Part shown: positions 9,703-18,168 of the stretch, piece after piece
Layout: each line of letters opens with the position of its first letter
Numbering within the stretch: the stretch's first letter is position 1
Assembly (NCBI GenBank): GCA_030407315.1
Contig: JALQPE010002595.1
Coordinates: 1-21,573 of the forward strand
DNA: 21,573 nucleotides
Direction of reading: 5' to 3'
Source: Asparagopsis taxiformis
Taxonomy: Eukaryota; Rhodophyta; Florideophyceae; Bonnemaisoniales; Bonnemaisoniaceae
Program-made: the position numbers and the translations under genes
The notes under the pieces: generated by a model
What the model saw: only the letters and a program-made list of their open reading frames with translations
The model's database searches: none
Told to the model about the DNA's origin: nothing

Positions 9703-10412
9703 TCCTCCACAATTGTCTCTGTCATCTGTTGTTCCACGGTTCCTACTGCACCTCGATGCTGTGCAGCTCTTGCTCCGCTCTTTCGAAGGTCTATCGGAAA
9801 CTCGATGTCACAGCTCTTTGCATAGCAGTGTTTCCTCAAGAATGGTAGTATCTTCTGTCGCATCACAGAGTCCGACGGGACGTGCTCACTTGGATCTCTG
9901 CGGAAATTCATTCCGAACAGGGTACCTTCATAGTGGGCTCTTGTCATTCTTTGAGTTCCACTCAGCTGAAGAGCCCCATACATCGCAGGCCATTGTAGTA
10001 ATGCCTTGAAATCACCACATGCTTCATCCCCAGCATTTCGGTCTATCGGGCCTCCAGTTGAAATGGAATCAGAACCTCGTCCGGTTGCTTCTTCCGATTC
10101 CATTAGCGTGCTCGATGCTACGTAGATGTCACTTCCAGCTTCATCGTTGTTGCTGTACACATCAATACAACCTTCTATTGTGTCACCCATAGGGATTGGG
10201 GACTCCAATAGGTCATCTGTGGTACACTCACGTCGTAGCTCATTACCTCTCGGGATTTCTTTGTTCATGCAGGCTGCATCACTGCTGCGGATTTCTCCCT
10301 GCAGTTTCCCAGGAAGCTGTTTACTGGGACTGGCCACATTGAGTGAATCGAATCTCGCCTTTGTCCTACGACTTGTGGTTTTCTTTCGAATAGGAGTCCG
10401 TCTCGGAGCCAT
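9660..10412 (-). CDS. Probable N-terminal part of the transposase, separate frame
   Basis: A 250-residue frame starting at ATG 10412 in good context (CAAGATGG). The N-terminus MAPRRTPIRKKTTSRRTK is strongly basic and fits a nuclear localisation signal. A Ser/Asp-rich stretch follows, then a structured-looking part (GDFKALLQWPAMYGALQL, then HYEGTLFGMNFR and KILPFLRKHC). It ends 43 bases inside the main transposase frame. I read it as the N-terminal domain of the same protein, split by a one-base loss in a G run near 9700. A separate accessory protein translated from its own message is the alternative. No annotated domain is recognised. Confidence 0.5.
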   Translation of the reverse strand: MAPRRTPIRKKTTSRRTKARFDSLNVASPSKQLPGKLQGEIRSSDAACMNKEIPRGNELRRECTTDDLLESPIPMGDTIEGCIDVYSNNDEAGSDIYVASSTLMESEEATGRGSDSISTGGPIDRNAGDEACGDFKALLQWPAMYGALQLSGTQRMTRAHYEGTLFGMNFRRDPSEHVPSDSVMRQKILPFLRKHCYAKSCDIEFPIDLRKSGARAAQHRGAVGTVEQQMTETIVEEWRKFVLYSQAHGL

Positions 10413-11003
10413 CTTGATGTTTTTGTTCTTTTCTTCTTCGCTCAGTTTTGTGGCATAGAATACAACTCTAAACTTCTATGACATGACTACTATCTCAATA
10501 CAGTACTACTACTTTTAACCGTTACGAAACCTTTCCAGGCTTTCATTCGATCCAATGAACTGGTTCACCACAATGCTTTGCCCTATGCTCATTGCTTTAT
10601 GCACATTGATTGCTATTTCATCCGGACTCAACATCGTTTTGCTATCTTGTATCGCATCCCCTAACCACAAACCCAGCCAAGATGTATCCATTTCCGGAAA
10701 ACGGCCGTTTATTTCGCAGTGATGCTCTAGGCACTAATACTGAATCTGATTTTCTCATACACGTACTTCCTACTCGTATACTCTACCATTTTCGGCCCTA
10801 TTTACAAGTTGAAAGCACAATCTCTCGTTGAATCGTACTCGGTGTGATATCTTAAATTAGCATAAATTTATATATTGCAATGCAGATTCACTGCTCGCTT
10901 GCAACATGAAAATTATAAAATTTCTCCCACACTCCTGTTTCCTAGCCGCCCACATCCACGTGGCCCGCTTTGACTGCCTGCCAAGTGTGCTCAGAGCATG
11001 CAA

Positions 11004-11011
11004 TGACGTCA
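11004..11011. promoter_or_regulatory. TGACGTCA palindrome (CRE-like bZIP site)
   Basis: A perfect eight-base CRE-type palindrome, followed four bases downstream by an ATATATA tract that could serve as a TATA element for plus-strand transcription. Binding is inferred from motif identity only. Confidence 0.3.
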
Positions 11012-11146
11012 TCGATATATACCGTCCAAATCATCACTGGAAGCGCGGACTCCTCGTCCAGGAAAGTGCGCCATTTTTCCTACTCCTCGCCTCCCCCTTT
11101 CCAGTAGGCCCGATATGCTAGTGTTTTTCCTATATTTCTGTAGTGA

Positions 11147-11154
11147 TGACGTCA
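11147..11154. promoter_or_regulatory. Second TGACGTCA palindrome
   Basis: The same perfect CRE-type palindrome, 143 bp after the first and about 220 bp before the inverted duplication. Two exact eight-mers this close are unlikely by chance, so a shared promoter or enhancer is plausible. Confidence 0.3.
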
Positions 11155-11371
11155 TTATAGACTAGAGAAGGCGGTAGAAGATACAATAATTTTGCGCCTG
11201 TTCTGCCAGGTCATGTGCTTCAAAGCGTAATTCGCACCCTAGGTATCGTTTTTCTGGGCCTCCCATCGCACCGCTCCGTTTCAAATTCATCCCTCTATTG
11301 TTAGAGTACACGTCATTTCCGCCCGCAGAGTGCTACTTAAACAACAGATTCTGGAGATCCCTGTTTCCATC

Positions 11372-11510
11372 TTCATATCCGTCGGAAGCAAAGCAACAAC
11401 CCTGGCCGTGGAAGCCGTATAGATCATCTAAACTGCTTCCAAAGCGTAAGTTTTAGATCATCAATACGGCTCCCAAGGCCAAAGTTGTTGCTTTGTCTCC
11501 GACGGATATG
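11372..11510. repeat. Imperfect 61/65-bp inverted duplication with 13-bp loop
   Basis: The left arm 11372-11432 begins CATATCCGTCGGA. The right arm 11446-11510 ends TCCGACGGATATG. Arms match through GCAAAGCAACAAC, TGGCC, AGCCGTAT and GATCATCTAAA with scattered mismatches and small gaps. The loop is 11433-11445. RNA from either strand would form a long imperfect stem, like a young miRNA-type foldback made by inverted duplication of a gene segment. The right arm is continuous with the exon of the spliced unit that follows, so the left arm looks like the inverted copy. Confidence 0.75.
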
Positions 11511-11843
11511 AACCATGATGGTACGTTTCCACAACTCACGCCACTAACCCAGTTTTCTATTCGTTTTCTCTTTCTCAGGTTTCCAGTCGGTGAGTGTTCC
11601 AATTCTACTTTCATTTATCTTTCTCTCTTACCACTTCTCCACTAATTTTCTTTTCTGCCTGTGAGTACATATCTCAATTTGGGATGCAATGGTATTTGTT
11701 AAGGTACGTTAGTCTCCTAATCACCATCAATTTCCCTCTCCAATTCAACGTCACTAACTTGTTTCCTTTCTCTACATCATTTTTTCTTCTTCTCTTCATT
11801 TCCTAGCTTATTCATGCAGCTCAATCAGTTGATAGATTTCTAG
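11447..11843 (+). other. Predicted spliced transcript with three short introns
   Basis: Three introns are well formed. 11521-11578: GTACGT donor, CACTAACC branch motif, CTTTCTCAG acceptor. 11590-11665: GTGAGT, CACTAATT, a weaker TGTGAG acceptor. 11704-11806: GTACGT, CACTAACTT, TTTCCTAG. Exons between them are 11 and 38 bases. Joined, they keep one frame open from just after the stop TAG at 11451 to TAG at 11843: IINTAPKAKVVALSPTDMNH, then DGFQSYISQFGMQWYLL and a short tail ending QLIDF. With the first ATG at 11508 the peptide is only about 36 residues. It may be a small gene, a gene remnant, or a spliced non-coding precursor carrying the upstream foldback. An AATAAA at 11940 could be its polyadenylation signal. 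Confidence 0.45.
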
Positions 11844-12224
11844 ACTTTTCTAGTAGTTTTAGTTTTACTCGTCGGAATAGTGTTAGTTGTAGTAGCATTT
11901 TTAACATAGGGATTGTTTATTCTCAATGTAGCCTGCGCAAATAAACAAATCCAGAGTGAAGCTTCCCATATCGCACCCTCTTAGATTGCTACCTATCCTA
12001 CCGCGTATACCTCTCGCTAGCTCATAGTCACTACGAAATAAAAATTCCTAGCCGTACTATTCTGTCCATTCCCATATGAATACCGTCCATGCCCCATCCT
12101 CATAGCGCTAGAACTGCCTTCCTCTACCCCAGAAAGATGCCCACGACAGCGTGACGCTCCATCTCATCCACCACTCCCAGACACCGAATTTTACTATATC
12201 AGGACACTACTTTTACTGTCTCCA
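11844..12224. other. Spacer with no gene recognised
   Basis: AT-rich and then CT-rich sequence. It contains AATAAA at 11940-11945, a possible poly(A) signal of the preceding spliced unit. No coding frame or repeat stands out before the 35-bp array. Confidence 0.4.
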
Positions 12225-12735
12225 GGTGCTGCCCAGGGCAGCACGAAATACTGTCTCCAGGTGCTGCCCAGGGCAGCACGAAATACTGTCTCCAGGTGCT
12301 GCCCAGGGCAGCACGAAATACTGTCTCCAGGTGCTGCCCAGGGCAGCACGAAATACTGTCTACAGGTGCTGCCCAGGGCAGCACAAAGTACTGTCTACAG
12401 GTGCTGCCCAGGGCAGCACGAAATACTGTCTACAGGTGCTGCCCAGGGCAGCACAAAGTACTGTCTACAGGTGCTGCCCAGGGCAGCACAAAGTACTGTC
12501 TACAGGTGCTGCCCAGGGCAGCACAAAGTACTGTCTACAGGTACTGCCCAGGGCAGCACAAAGTACTGTCTACAGGTACTGCCCAGGACAGTGAAAATCA
12601 CTGTCTCCAGGTACTGCCCAGGACAGTGAAAATCACTGTCTCCAGGTACTGCCCAGGACAGTGAAAATCACTGTCTCCAGGTACTGCCCAGGACAGTGAA
12701 AATCACTGTCTCCAGGTACTGCCCAGGACAGTGCA
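12225..12735. repeat. 35-bp tandem array, about 15 units
   Basis: Units of 35 bp begin at 12225 and repeat without break to about 12735. In the first nine units the core is GTGCTGCCC-A-GGGCAGCAC, an odd perfect palindrome. Later units change to GTACTGCCC and then to CCCAGGACAGTG, so identity drifts along the array, as expected from local duplication. Each unit ends with ACTGTCT followed by CCA or ACA. Frames of 120-147 residues across it are only the repeat read through, since 35 is not divisible by three and all three frames give the same peptide. Confidence 0.9.
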
Positions 12736-13075
12736 CCGTGTTGGTTCCATCTATTGTCCCAGGCAGCGTATTTCACTATCCGGCCATGTTGCCTTGGCCA
12801 ATACAAAACACTATCCGCCAACACTGCCCAGTACAGTAAATTACATCATATCCAACTATTGAATAAATCATTAATTTTTACTGTCTCCATTCACTGCCTC
12901 AGACAGTACTGTGAGACAGTGTTTTTTACTGTCTGCAGACAGTGTTCCGTACTGTCTGCCAGACAGTGCAAATCACTGTCTCCAAGTGTGGCATTAATTT
13001 TCATTTGCCGCATAGTGATTTTTACTGTCTCAGACAGTAAAAATCACTGTCTCGCAGTACTGTCTGAGGCCCCCT
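12736..13075. repeat. Field of ACTGTCT / AGACAGT motifs on both strands
   Basis: Beyond the tandem array the same heptamer continues in irregular inverted arrangement, for example AGACAGTACTGTGAGACAGT, ACTGTCTGCAGACAGT, ACTGTCTGCCAGACAGT and ACTGTCTCAGACAGT, ending ACTGTCTGAGG near 13068. CACTG/CAGTG ends and dense short motifs on both strands are typical of subterminal regions of CACTA-like transposons. No transposase of this element is visible nearby. Assignment to a transposon end is inferred. Confidence 0.6.
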
Positions 13076-13098
13076 TTTCAACACCGTAGTGTGTGTAG

Positions 13099-13960
13099 AT
13101 GATGCAGGAATGTTGATGACGGAAGGTAAGTTTCATTGAGTGCCAAGATGTGCTTTGCGAAGATATGGACTGCTGACTATGATTATTGTTAATTGCAAGG
13201 TTTTTGGATCATGGTTTGTATTGTGTGTAGGATGGATGAGAGGTACATTTGCGAGTTCTCAGGGTATGTAGCGAGGGAAACGTTGGTTTTCAATCTGACT
13301 GTTGCGATTGAATCCGATGTTGCGTAGGTGATGGAGGAATAGTGATGACGGAAGGTAAGTCACATTGGGCGCCCAGACCGGTTGTGCGAAGATGCGGAAT
13401 GCTGACTACTTTTCTTGGCTACACGATTACGTGATTTATGGTTTTTATTGTGTGCAGGATGGAACAGGTAAAGTAAGTGTGCGAGTTTTGAAAGTAAGCA
13501 GCGAGGGAAGGTTGGTTTTGAGTCTGACTATTTCCGTTGATGCGATATTTTTCATTGGAAGCCTATTGAGTCATGGTGTGTATTGTGTGGAGCGAAGGTA
13601 AGTGTGCGAGTTTTGAAAGTATGCTGTGATGGAAGGTTGGTTTTGAGTCTGACTGTTGTGGTTGATTCCGATGTTGTGTAGATGATGCAGGAATGTTGAT
13701 GACAGAAGGTAAGTTTTACTGAGCACCAAGACTTGTTTTGCGAAGATATGGACTGCTGACTTTGATTATTCATTGCAAGGTTTTTGGATCATGGTTTGTA
13801 TTTTGTGTAGGATGGATGATTCAGTCATCCTCTCGGAGAGGTAAGTAAGGGAGTTTCTAGGATATCTGTCGTGGTAAGCGTTGCTTTTGAGTCTGACTGT
13901 TGTGGTTGATTCTGATGTTGTGTATGTGATGCAGGAGTGGTGAAGCAGGAACGGCAGGAC
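13099..13960 (+). other. Tandemly duplicated micro-exon/intron array
   Basis: Two alternating modules repeat. Module 1 is a 27-base exon ending GATGACGGAAG or GATGACAGAAG (13099-13125, 13328-13354, 13682-13708), then GTAAGT. Module 2 is a short exon starting GATGGA (13231-13242, 12 bases; about 13458-13467; 13811-13840, 30 bases), then GTACAT or GTAAGT. The introns (13126-13230, 13243-13327, 13355-13457, 13709-13810, 13841-13933) each hold CTGACT and end TAG or CAG. In one frame the exons read through (DAGMLMTEGWMR, GDGGIVMTEGWN, then IQSSSRRGVVKQERQD and stop). All clear exons are multiples of three and in the same phase. The unit at 13468-13597 is recombined and lacks a clean exon. No start exon is seen upstream, where the ACTGTCT field begins. 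Confidence 0.45.
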
Positions 13961-14287
13961 TGAAGGAGAGTGAAGAAGGGATGTAGGAAGATGGGGAATG
14001 AAGCTGTGAGGTGTTTCTGGTATGTGTATATTTTGGGCATACGATAGAAGTGAGAGTGCGTTTCAAGTGGTGTAAGATTTTGCTGACCATGTTCGTGTTT
14101 GATGTCTTGATGATTTAATGGGCTGGGGTGGTGTCGAGGAAAGCGGGGATGGTATTGGGAAGGAGCGTATTTTTTGTAATCTAGGTCGTGAGGGTTCTTG
14201 CAGTATGTGCGGATGGTGGTGCATGGCGTTCGGATGGTAGGGAGAACGCGATAGTGAGGGAGATGGGTGATCGACGATATGCTGACA
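13961..14287. other. Spacer, nothing recognised
   Basis: G-rich sequence on the plus strand without repeats. The minus-strand short frames here are rich in Ser, Pro and His, overlap one another, and run into the 24-bp array. I find no support for a gene. Confidence 0.4.
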
Positions 14288-14404
14288 GGTATTTTGTATT
14301 CTGGCTGGATACGTATTTCCTATTCTAACCGGGTATTTATTTCCTATTCTAACCGGGTATTTATTTCCTATTCTGACCAGATATGTATTCCCTATTCTAG
14401 AGAG
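14288..14404. repeat. 24-bp tandem repeat, about five units
   Basis: Units with the core TTTCCTATTCTAACCGGGT repeat every 24 bp at 14311, 14335 and 14359, with degenerate units on both sides (about 14288 and 14383). As 24 is divisible by three, the minus strand reads as a repeated RIGNKYPV peptide, which is a by-product. Confidence 0.85.
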
Positions 14405-14523
14405 ACGTATTGTATACGAGCAGTTTCCTAAATGAGAGAATAAAATACGGTCCGATATGGGCCCTGAATTTACCATCCGCTGTAATTTCTTCCCTCCCGG
14501 TTTTCGCTGATATATTGTATACT

Positions 14524-14867
14524 GGATGTCGGGTCCTAGTATTCCGCCATATGTACTAGAGAAAGTGGATGTCGGGTCCTAGTATTCCGCCATATGTACT
14601 AGAGAAAGTGGATGTCGGGTCCTAGTATTCCGCCATATGTACTAGAGAAAGTGGATGTCGGGTCCTAGTATTCCGCCATATGTACTAGAGAAAGTGGATG
14701 TCGGGTCCTAGTATTCCGCCATATGTACTAGAGAAAGTGGATGTCGGGTCCTAGTATTCCGCCAAACGTACTAGAGAAAGTGGATGTCGGGTCCTAGTAT
14801 TCCGCCATATGTACTAGAGAAAGTGGATGTCGGGCCCTAGTATTCCGCCATATGTACTAGAGAAAGT
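14524..14867. repeat. 43-bp tandem array, eight units
   Basis: Eight near-identical units start at 14524, 14567, 14610, 14653, 14696, 14739, 14782 and 14825. Each begins GGATGTCGGGTCCTAGTATT and ends GTACTAGAGAAAGT. The only visible changes are AAACG for ATATG in one unit and GGGCCC for GGGTCC in the last. This homogeneity means recent amplification. The end of the unit resembles the end of the miniature element that follows (GTACTAGAGAGACTGGACGT), so the array probably arose from a transposon end. Confidence 0.9.
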
Positions 14868-14901
14868 GGACGTCCGCATCCAAAAAATTTTTATTTTTTT
14901 T

Positions 14902-14981
14902 TGGACGCGGACGTTCATTTGTTCTAGTAAATCTCGGGGCCGACTAGGACCCGTACTAGAGAGACTGGACGTCCGCGTCCA
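14902..14981. mobile_element. 80-bp miniature inverted-repeat element
   Basis: The ends TGGACGCGGACGT (14902) and ACGTCCGCGTCCA (to 14981) are exact 13-bp inverted repeats. A further ACGTCCGCATCCA copy lies at 14870-14882 and pairs with the left end across an A/T run, forming a second hairpin. Inside, ACTAGGACCC is the inverse of GGGTCCTAGT in the 43-bp array. A MITE or solo transposon end is the simplest reading. Target duplications were not clear. Confidence 0.5.
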
Positions 14982-15108
14982 CTTCCGAAAACACAGACGT
15001 TACCAGTTCACAGATGATAATGAAGAAGAATAAATCTAAATCGCAGCACTCTATTGATAATGTACTACATGATAAGCCTCTAGTCAACGTCACATTACTG
15101 CACTAATT

Positions 15109-17390
15109 TCAACCATCCTCCATTACGCCAAAACCGTTATCAGCAGTGGCTGGATGGCGCCGCTCCATGCCCCCATACTGTGGGGCATTGATTTCGACAT
15201 TCAGGTTTGCACTCAGGTGTCCAGCATATGGGTCAACGACGAAAAGTTCTGCGCCAATTAGTCCTTGCGCAATCACACAATCCATTACAGCACCGAGGTT
15301 TGACGTAATATGCGATTGAATCCAATCCTCGGACACTAGAACAAGTGATGAGCAGCGGTTTACATCATCAACCACATGAACAATTCCAGACCCCTCTCCG
15401 CTTTGCCACACTTCAACAGCCTCTCTCGTCACAGTACGGCTTGCAAACACATGCCGTGACTGTGCACTAGTCCGCTGTTCGCTCTCGACAACGTCCGTTT
15501 CTTCCCTTGCTTGCGAGCCTTGGAGACAAGACATGCAGTACACCACCATACCAACTAGTTGCTGAAAAGCTACCCCCACATATTGACTGTACCGCCTTGT
15601 AAACTCCTTCTGCCGTGCACCTCCTTTCCCCTTCGGTTCATCCAAACACTCCACAGTAGTCACTAGCCAAGCATCCAGGCGCGCCAGCGTTAGTATGCTC
15701 GTCTCTATGTCCATTACTTGTTCTGGTCGTATCGAATACCCCCTGAAGATGTCCAGCACATTCACAGCTACTCGGTTGTTAAACCATGCATCACCATTCA
15801 CTTCCATTTCGAAGCTGTCAGGAACCATGCCTTTGCTGTATCGCAGCTCTGAGAACGGTGCCGTTCGCCACCTCCCCATATCCAAATCACCGTTGCTTTC
15901 CCGTTTCAAAAGCTTCTCAGAAGCTTCGCGCTTTTGATCCTCTCGCTCGTCCATCTCAGCTCGCGTCGTCAGCGTCGTGCATCTAGACATTAATTTCGTG
16001 TACCCCAGCGAACCGAACAATCTGTCCCTCGCATTACGCTTCCGTGCACTCATCACGTCGGACAGTTTCTGCGTCACCTTCACTTTCAATTCCTTGCTCC
16101 CCGCCACAGCCTCTTGACAGCACACACGCTGCTCCTCATCGGAAAACACATCACACACGGACTTTGACGCAGTACGTGTCGCACCAAGTCATTCAGCAGA
16201 TCACTCTCGTCTCTGTACGAAGGTGTATACCACTGCAGATTCTTGATGATATAGCCCGGAGGGTAGCAATATATCCTACACCGTTTTCGCTCCAAAGTGT
16301 CCCTTCTACCGGCTCTACCTCGATGGTACGTCCAGTCCAACGTCTCTGCGTTTGTTCCGCTATAGGGTCCAGCTCCATAGTCTCGTTCTTGCACCACTTT
16401 GTCAGGTTTTCCTCAACCGCCCTAAGAACTACAAGGTATTTCACAGGAATGGCTTTCTGTATTTTCGACTTACCGCCACCGTGATCACTGATTCTACCTG
16501 TTCTCGCAATTGCAGTAAGGCTGGCATTTTCCGCCTGCAGAGTCTTCACCTTAGCCTCCAACGCAACTATCTCCGTGGTGAGCGCCTTGTTTGCTATGTC
16601 CTGGCTAAACACTTTTTTCCAGCTCCGCGATCTTCTTCTTCTGCGCATTGATGCGACTCGCCATTAAATCGATGGATTCCGGCGGATGCAACCTCTCTGC
16701 CCTCACCGTCCCCCCATCTCGCATGCTGTCGGGATTATGATGTCCTCCATCGGCAAATGCCTGACGTCGCGAGGGCGTTACGCGCATATTTGGCACCAAT
16801 GACAGTCTGTTGTGACGAGGCCCGCACTCCGGCTGCTCTCTCCCCTCAGTACCACCTGACCGCCGATGATAGTTGGCATCCTGTGAACGTTGCTCAGAAA
16901 CAACATCCCTTGCCGCTATCCTCGGGTCCCTGACTGCATTACCTGCTGGGGCTGATGTACTCGGCATAGTTGGCGCAGTGGGGGTCACAGCCTCCAGTGT
17001 CTCGGGAACCCCCGGCTGGGACTCCGTCTGCAGCACCTCCGCATCTGCCAACCCGGGAGGAACTACCTTTGCCATAGCACTCTGCCGCAATTCCAACATG
17101 TTTTGAGCCACTATCATGTCATCATCATGATGTTCACTGTCCCTGCGAGCACGCTTGCCTCGGTCAAGCCCCATCTCTCTCCGCGCCGTTCCTCCTTCCT
17201 CACTTTCTCGCTGCGGATCCCCAGTTCTGCGCCGGTCCGTCTTGCGACTACCGGACCGCGGTTCAATGCTGCCGGTAGGCCCAGACCGCTTCTTCGCACG
17301 GGATTGTCGGGCACTCGATACAGCAGCTGCTGACCGGGTTTTCTGGAGGCCCGGAGGCTTTGGAGCTTTCTTCGCAATACGCGGCGGCAT
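15109..17390 (-). CDS. Unrecognised nuclear-type protein with coiled coil, frame broken
   Basis: It starts at ATG 17390 (MPPRIAKKAPKPPG). The first 230 residues are basic and low in complexity, with probable nuclear signals (SRAKKRSG, RGKRARRD). Then comes a heptad-like helix, RINAQKKKIAELEK, whose frame stops at 16605. An AAAAAA run near 16615-16620 with one base too many would join it to KVFSQDIANKALTTEI and a Leu/Ala coiled coil in the next frame (to 16193). A middle frame (GYIIKNLQWYTPSY.., DESDLLNDLV) bridges to the last frame, which is open from about 16185 and ends at 15109. The last part has SDVMSARKRNARDRLFGSLGY, WFNNRVAVNVLDIFRGYSI and a C-terminal domain with GAELFVVDPYAGHLSANLNV. 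I recognise no family. A transposon accessory or DNA-binding protein is a guess. Confidence 0.5.
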
Positions 17391-17624
17391 AATGAAGCCT
17401 TCCCGGAAGCGATGGAAGGATTGAGTTGCACGAGATACAAAAAAGATTGCTGTATAGTGTCGGTAACCACAACGGTCTGCGATGAACGTTCAGGTCAAGT
17501 ACCGGAGAATACGCCAACAGTCCAGATTGTATACGGTAGGCAGTCATCAACAGTATTTAATGAGGTACAATTACAGCTGTCGAGCTAGGCCGCGAGCACC
17601 CCTATGTCCGGAAGACGTCCTGAT
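17391..17624. other. Upstream flank of the coiled-coil gene
   Basis: About 230 bp before the first hairpin element. It would hold the minus-strand gene's promoter. ATGTCCGGAAGACGTCC at 17604-17620 has partner-like words (GGACATCC, GGACGTCC) just after the hairpin element at 17793-17812, suggesting a larger inverted flank. Confidence 0.35.
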
Positions 17625-17783
17625 TTGAATTAAAATTTGGGCTATTCTCAAAAACATGCACATGTGAACATGTTTTTGAGATGGGGGTGTGCCGTACGGC
17701 ACAATCGACCGCCCAAATCGATGTTTTTTGCAATATTTTTTTGTGCCCGAAATTTTAGAATTTCTGGGCTGGCCAGCAATGCA
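17625..17783 (+). repeat. Hairpin-rich dispersed element, copy 1
   Basis: About 159 bp from TTGAATTAAAATTTGGGC to GCTGGCCAGCAATGCA. It holds a 12-bp stem CTCAAAAACATG / CATGTTTTTGAG, the perfect palindrome TGTGCCGTACGGCACA, an enclosing pair ATTTGGGC / GCCCAAAT, and a last hairpin GCCCGAAATT / AATTTCTGGGC. No coding sense is seen. It could be a MITE, a SINE-like unit or a structured RNA. Confidence 0.8.
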
Positions 17784-18011
17784 ATCGAGCTGGACATCCA
17801 CCGGACGTCCATTTCAGGTTGGTCGTGAGAGAGCGGGGCGGGACCATGATGGAACAAGGACCAAGACCTGTCCCTGGCGTATTGAGCCTGAAATTGACCC
17901 TTCGTCAGACGCCATTTAGCCTTACAGTTGGTGCTTACAGAAGCCAGTGATGACCCCGCTCGGGGCGGCGGTCGGTTCCTGGGGCCGTTGTGGCCAAATT
18001 AGACACCCTGA
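17784..18011. other. Spacer between hairpin elements
   Basis: Holds GGACATCC and GGACGTCC words next to copy 1, and a CTTACAG pair at 17920-17941 unrelated in context to the 39-bp palindromes. No gene is seen. Confidence 0.3.
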
Positions 18012-18168
18012 TTGAATTAAAATTTGGGCTATTCTCAAAAACATGCACATGTGAACATGTTTTGAAATGGGGGTGTGCCGTACGGCACAATCGGCCGCCC
18101 AAATCAAGGTTTTTTACAATATTTTTGCTGCCCGAAATTCTACAATTTCTGGGCTGGCCAGTAATGCA
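18012..18168 (+). repeat. Hairpin-rich dispersed element, copy 2
   Basis: The same element in the same orientation as copy 1. The 12-bp stem is weakened by loss of one T and by GAAATG for GAGATG. The TGTGCCGTACGGCACA palindrome is kept intact. Flanks differ from copy 1 except for CCTGATT just before the start. Confidence 0.8.

Larger units (their letters stand above)
10413..11371. other. Gene-free region upstream of the transposase and of the hairpin unit
   Basis: No credible coding frame. It contains the divergent 5' flanks of the minus-strand transposase gene (near 10412) and of the plus-strand spliced unit (from 11372), including two TGACGTCA palindromes. No copy of the 39-bp palindrome is found here, so the transposase block lacks a matching cluster on this side. 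Confidence 0.5.

Noticed and set aside
12151..12664. Long open frames (120-147 residues, Cys/Gln-rich)
   Set aside because: They are read-through of the 35-bp tandem array; the same peptide appears in all three frames.
14063..14476. 137-residue minus-strand frame with RIGNKYPV repeats
   Set aside because: The repeats are the 24-bp tandem array, and the rest has no protein-like character.
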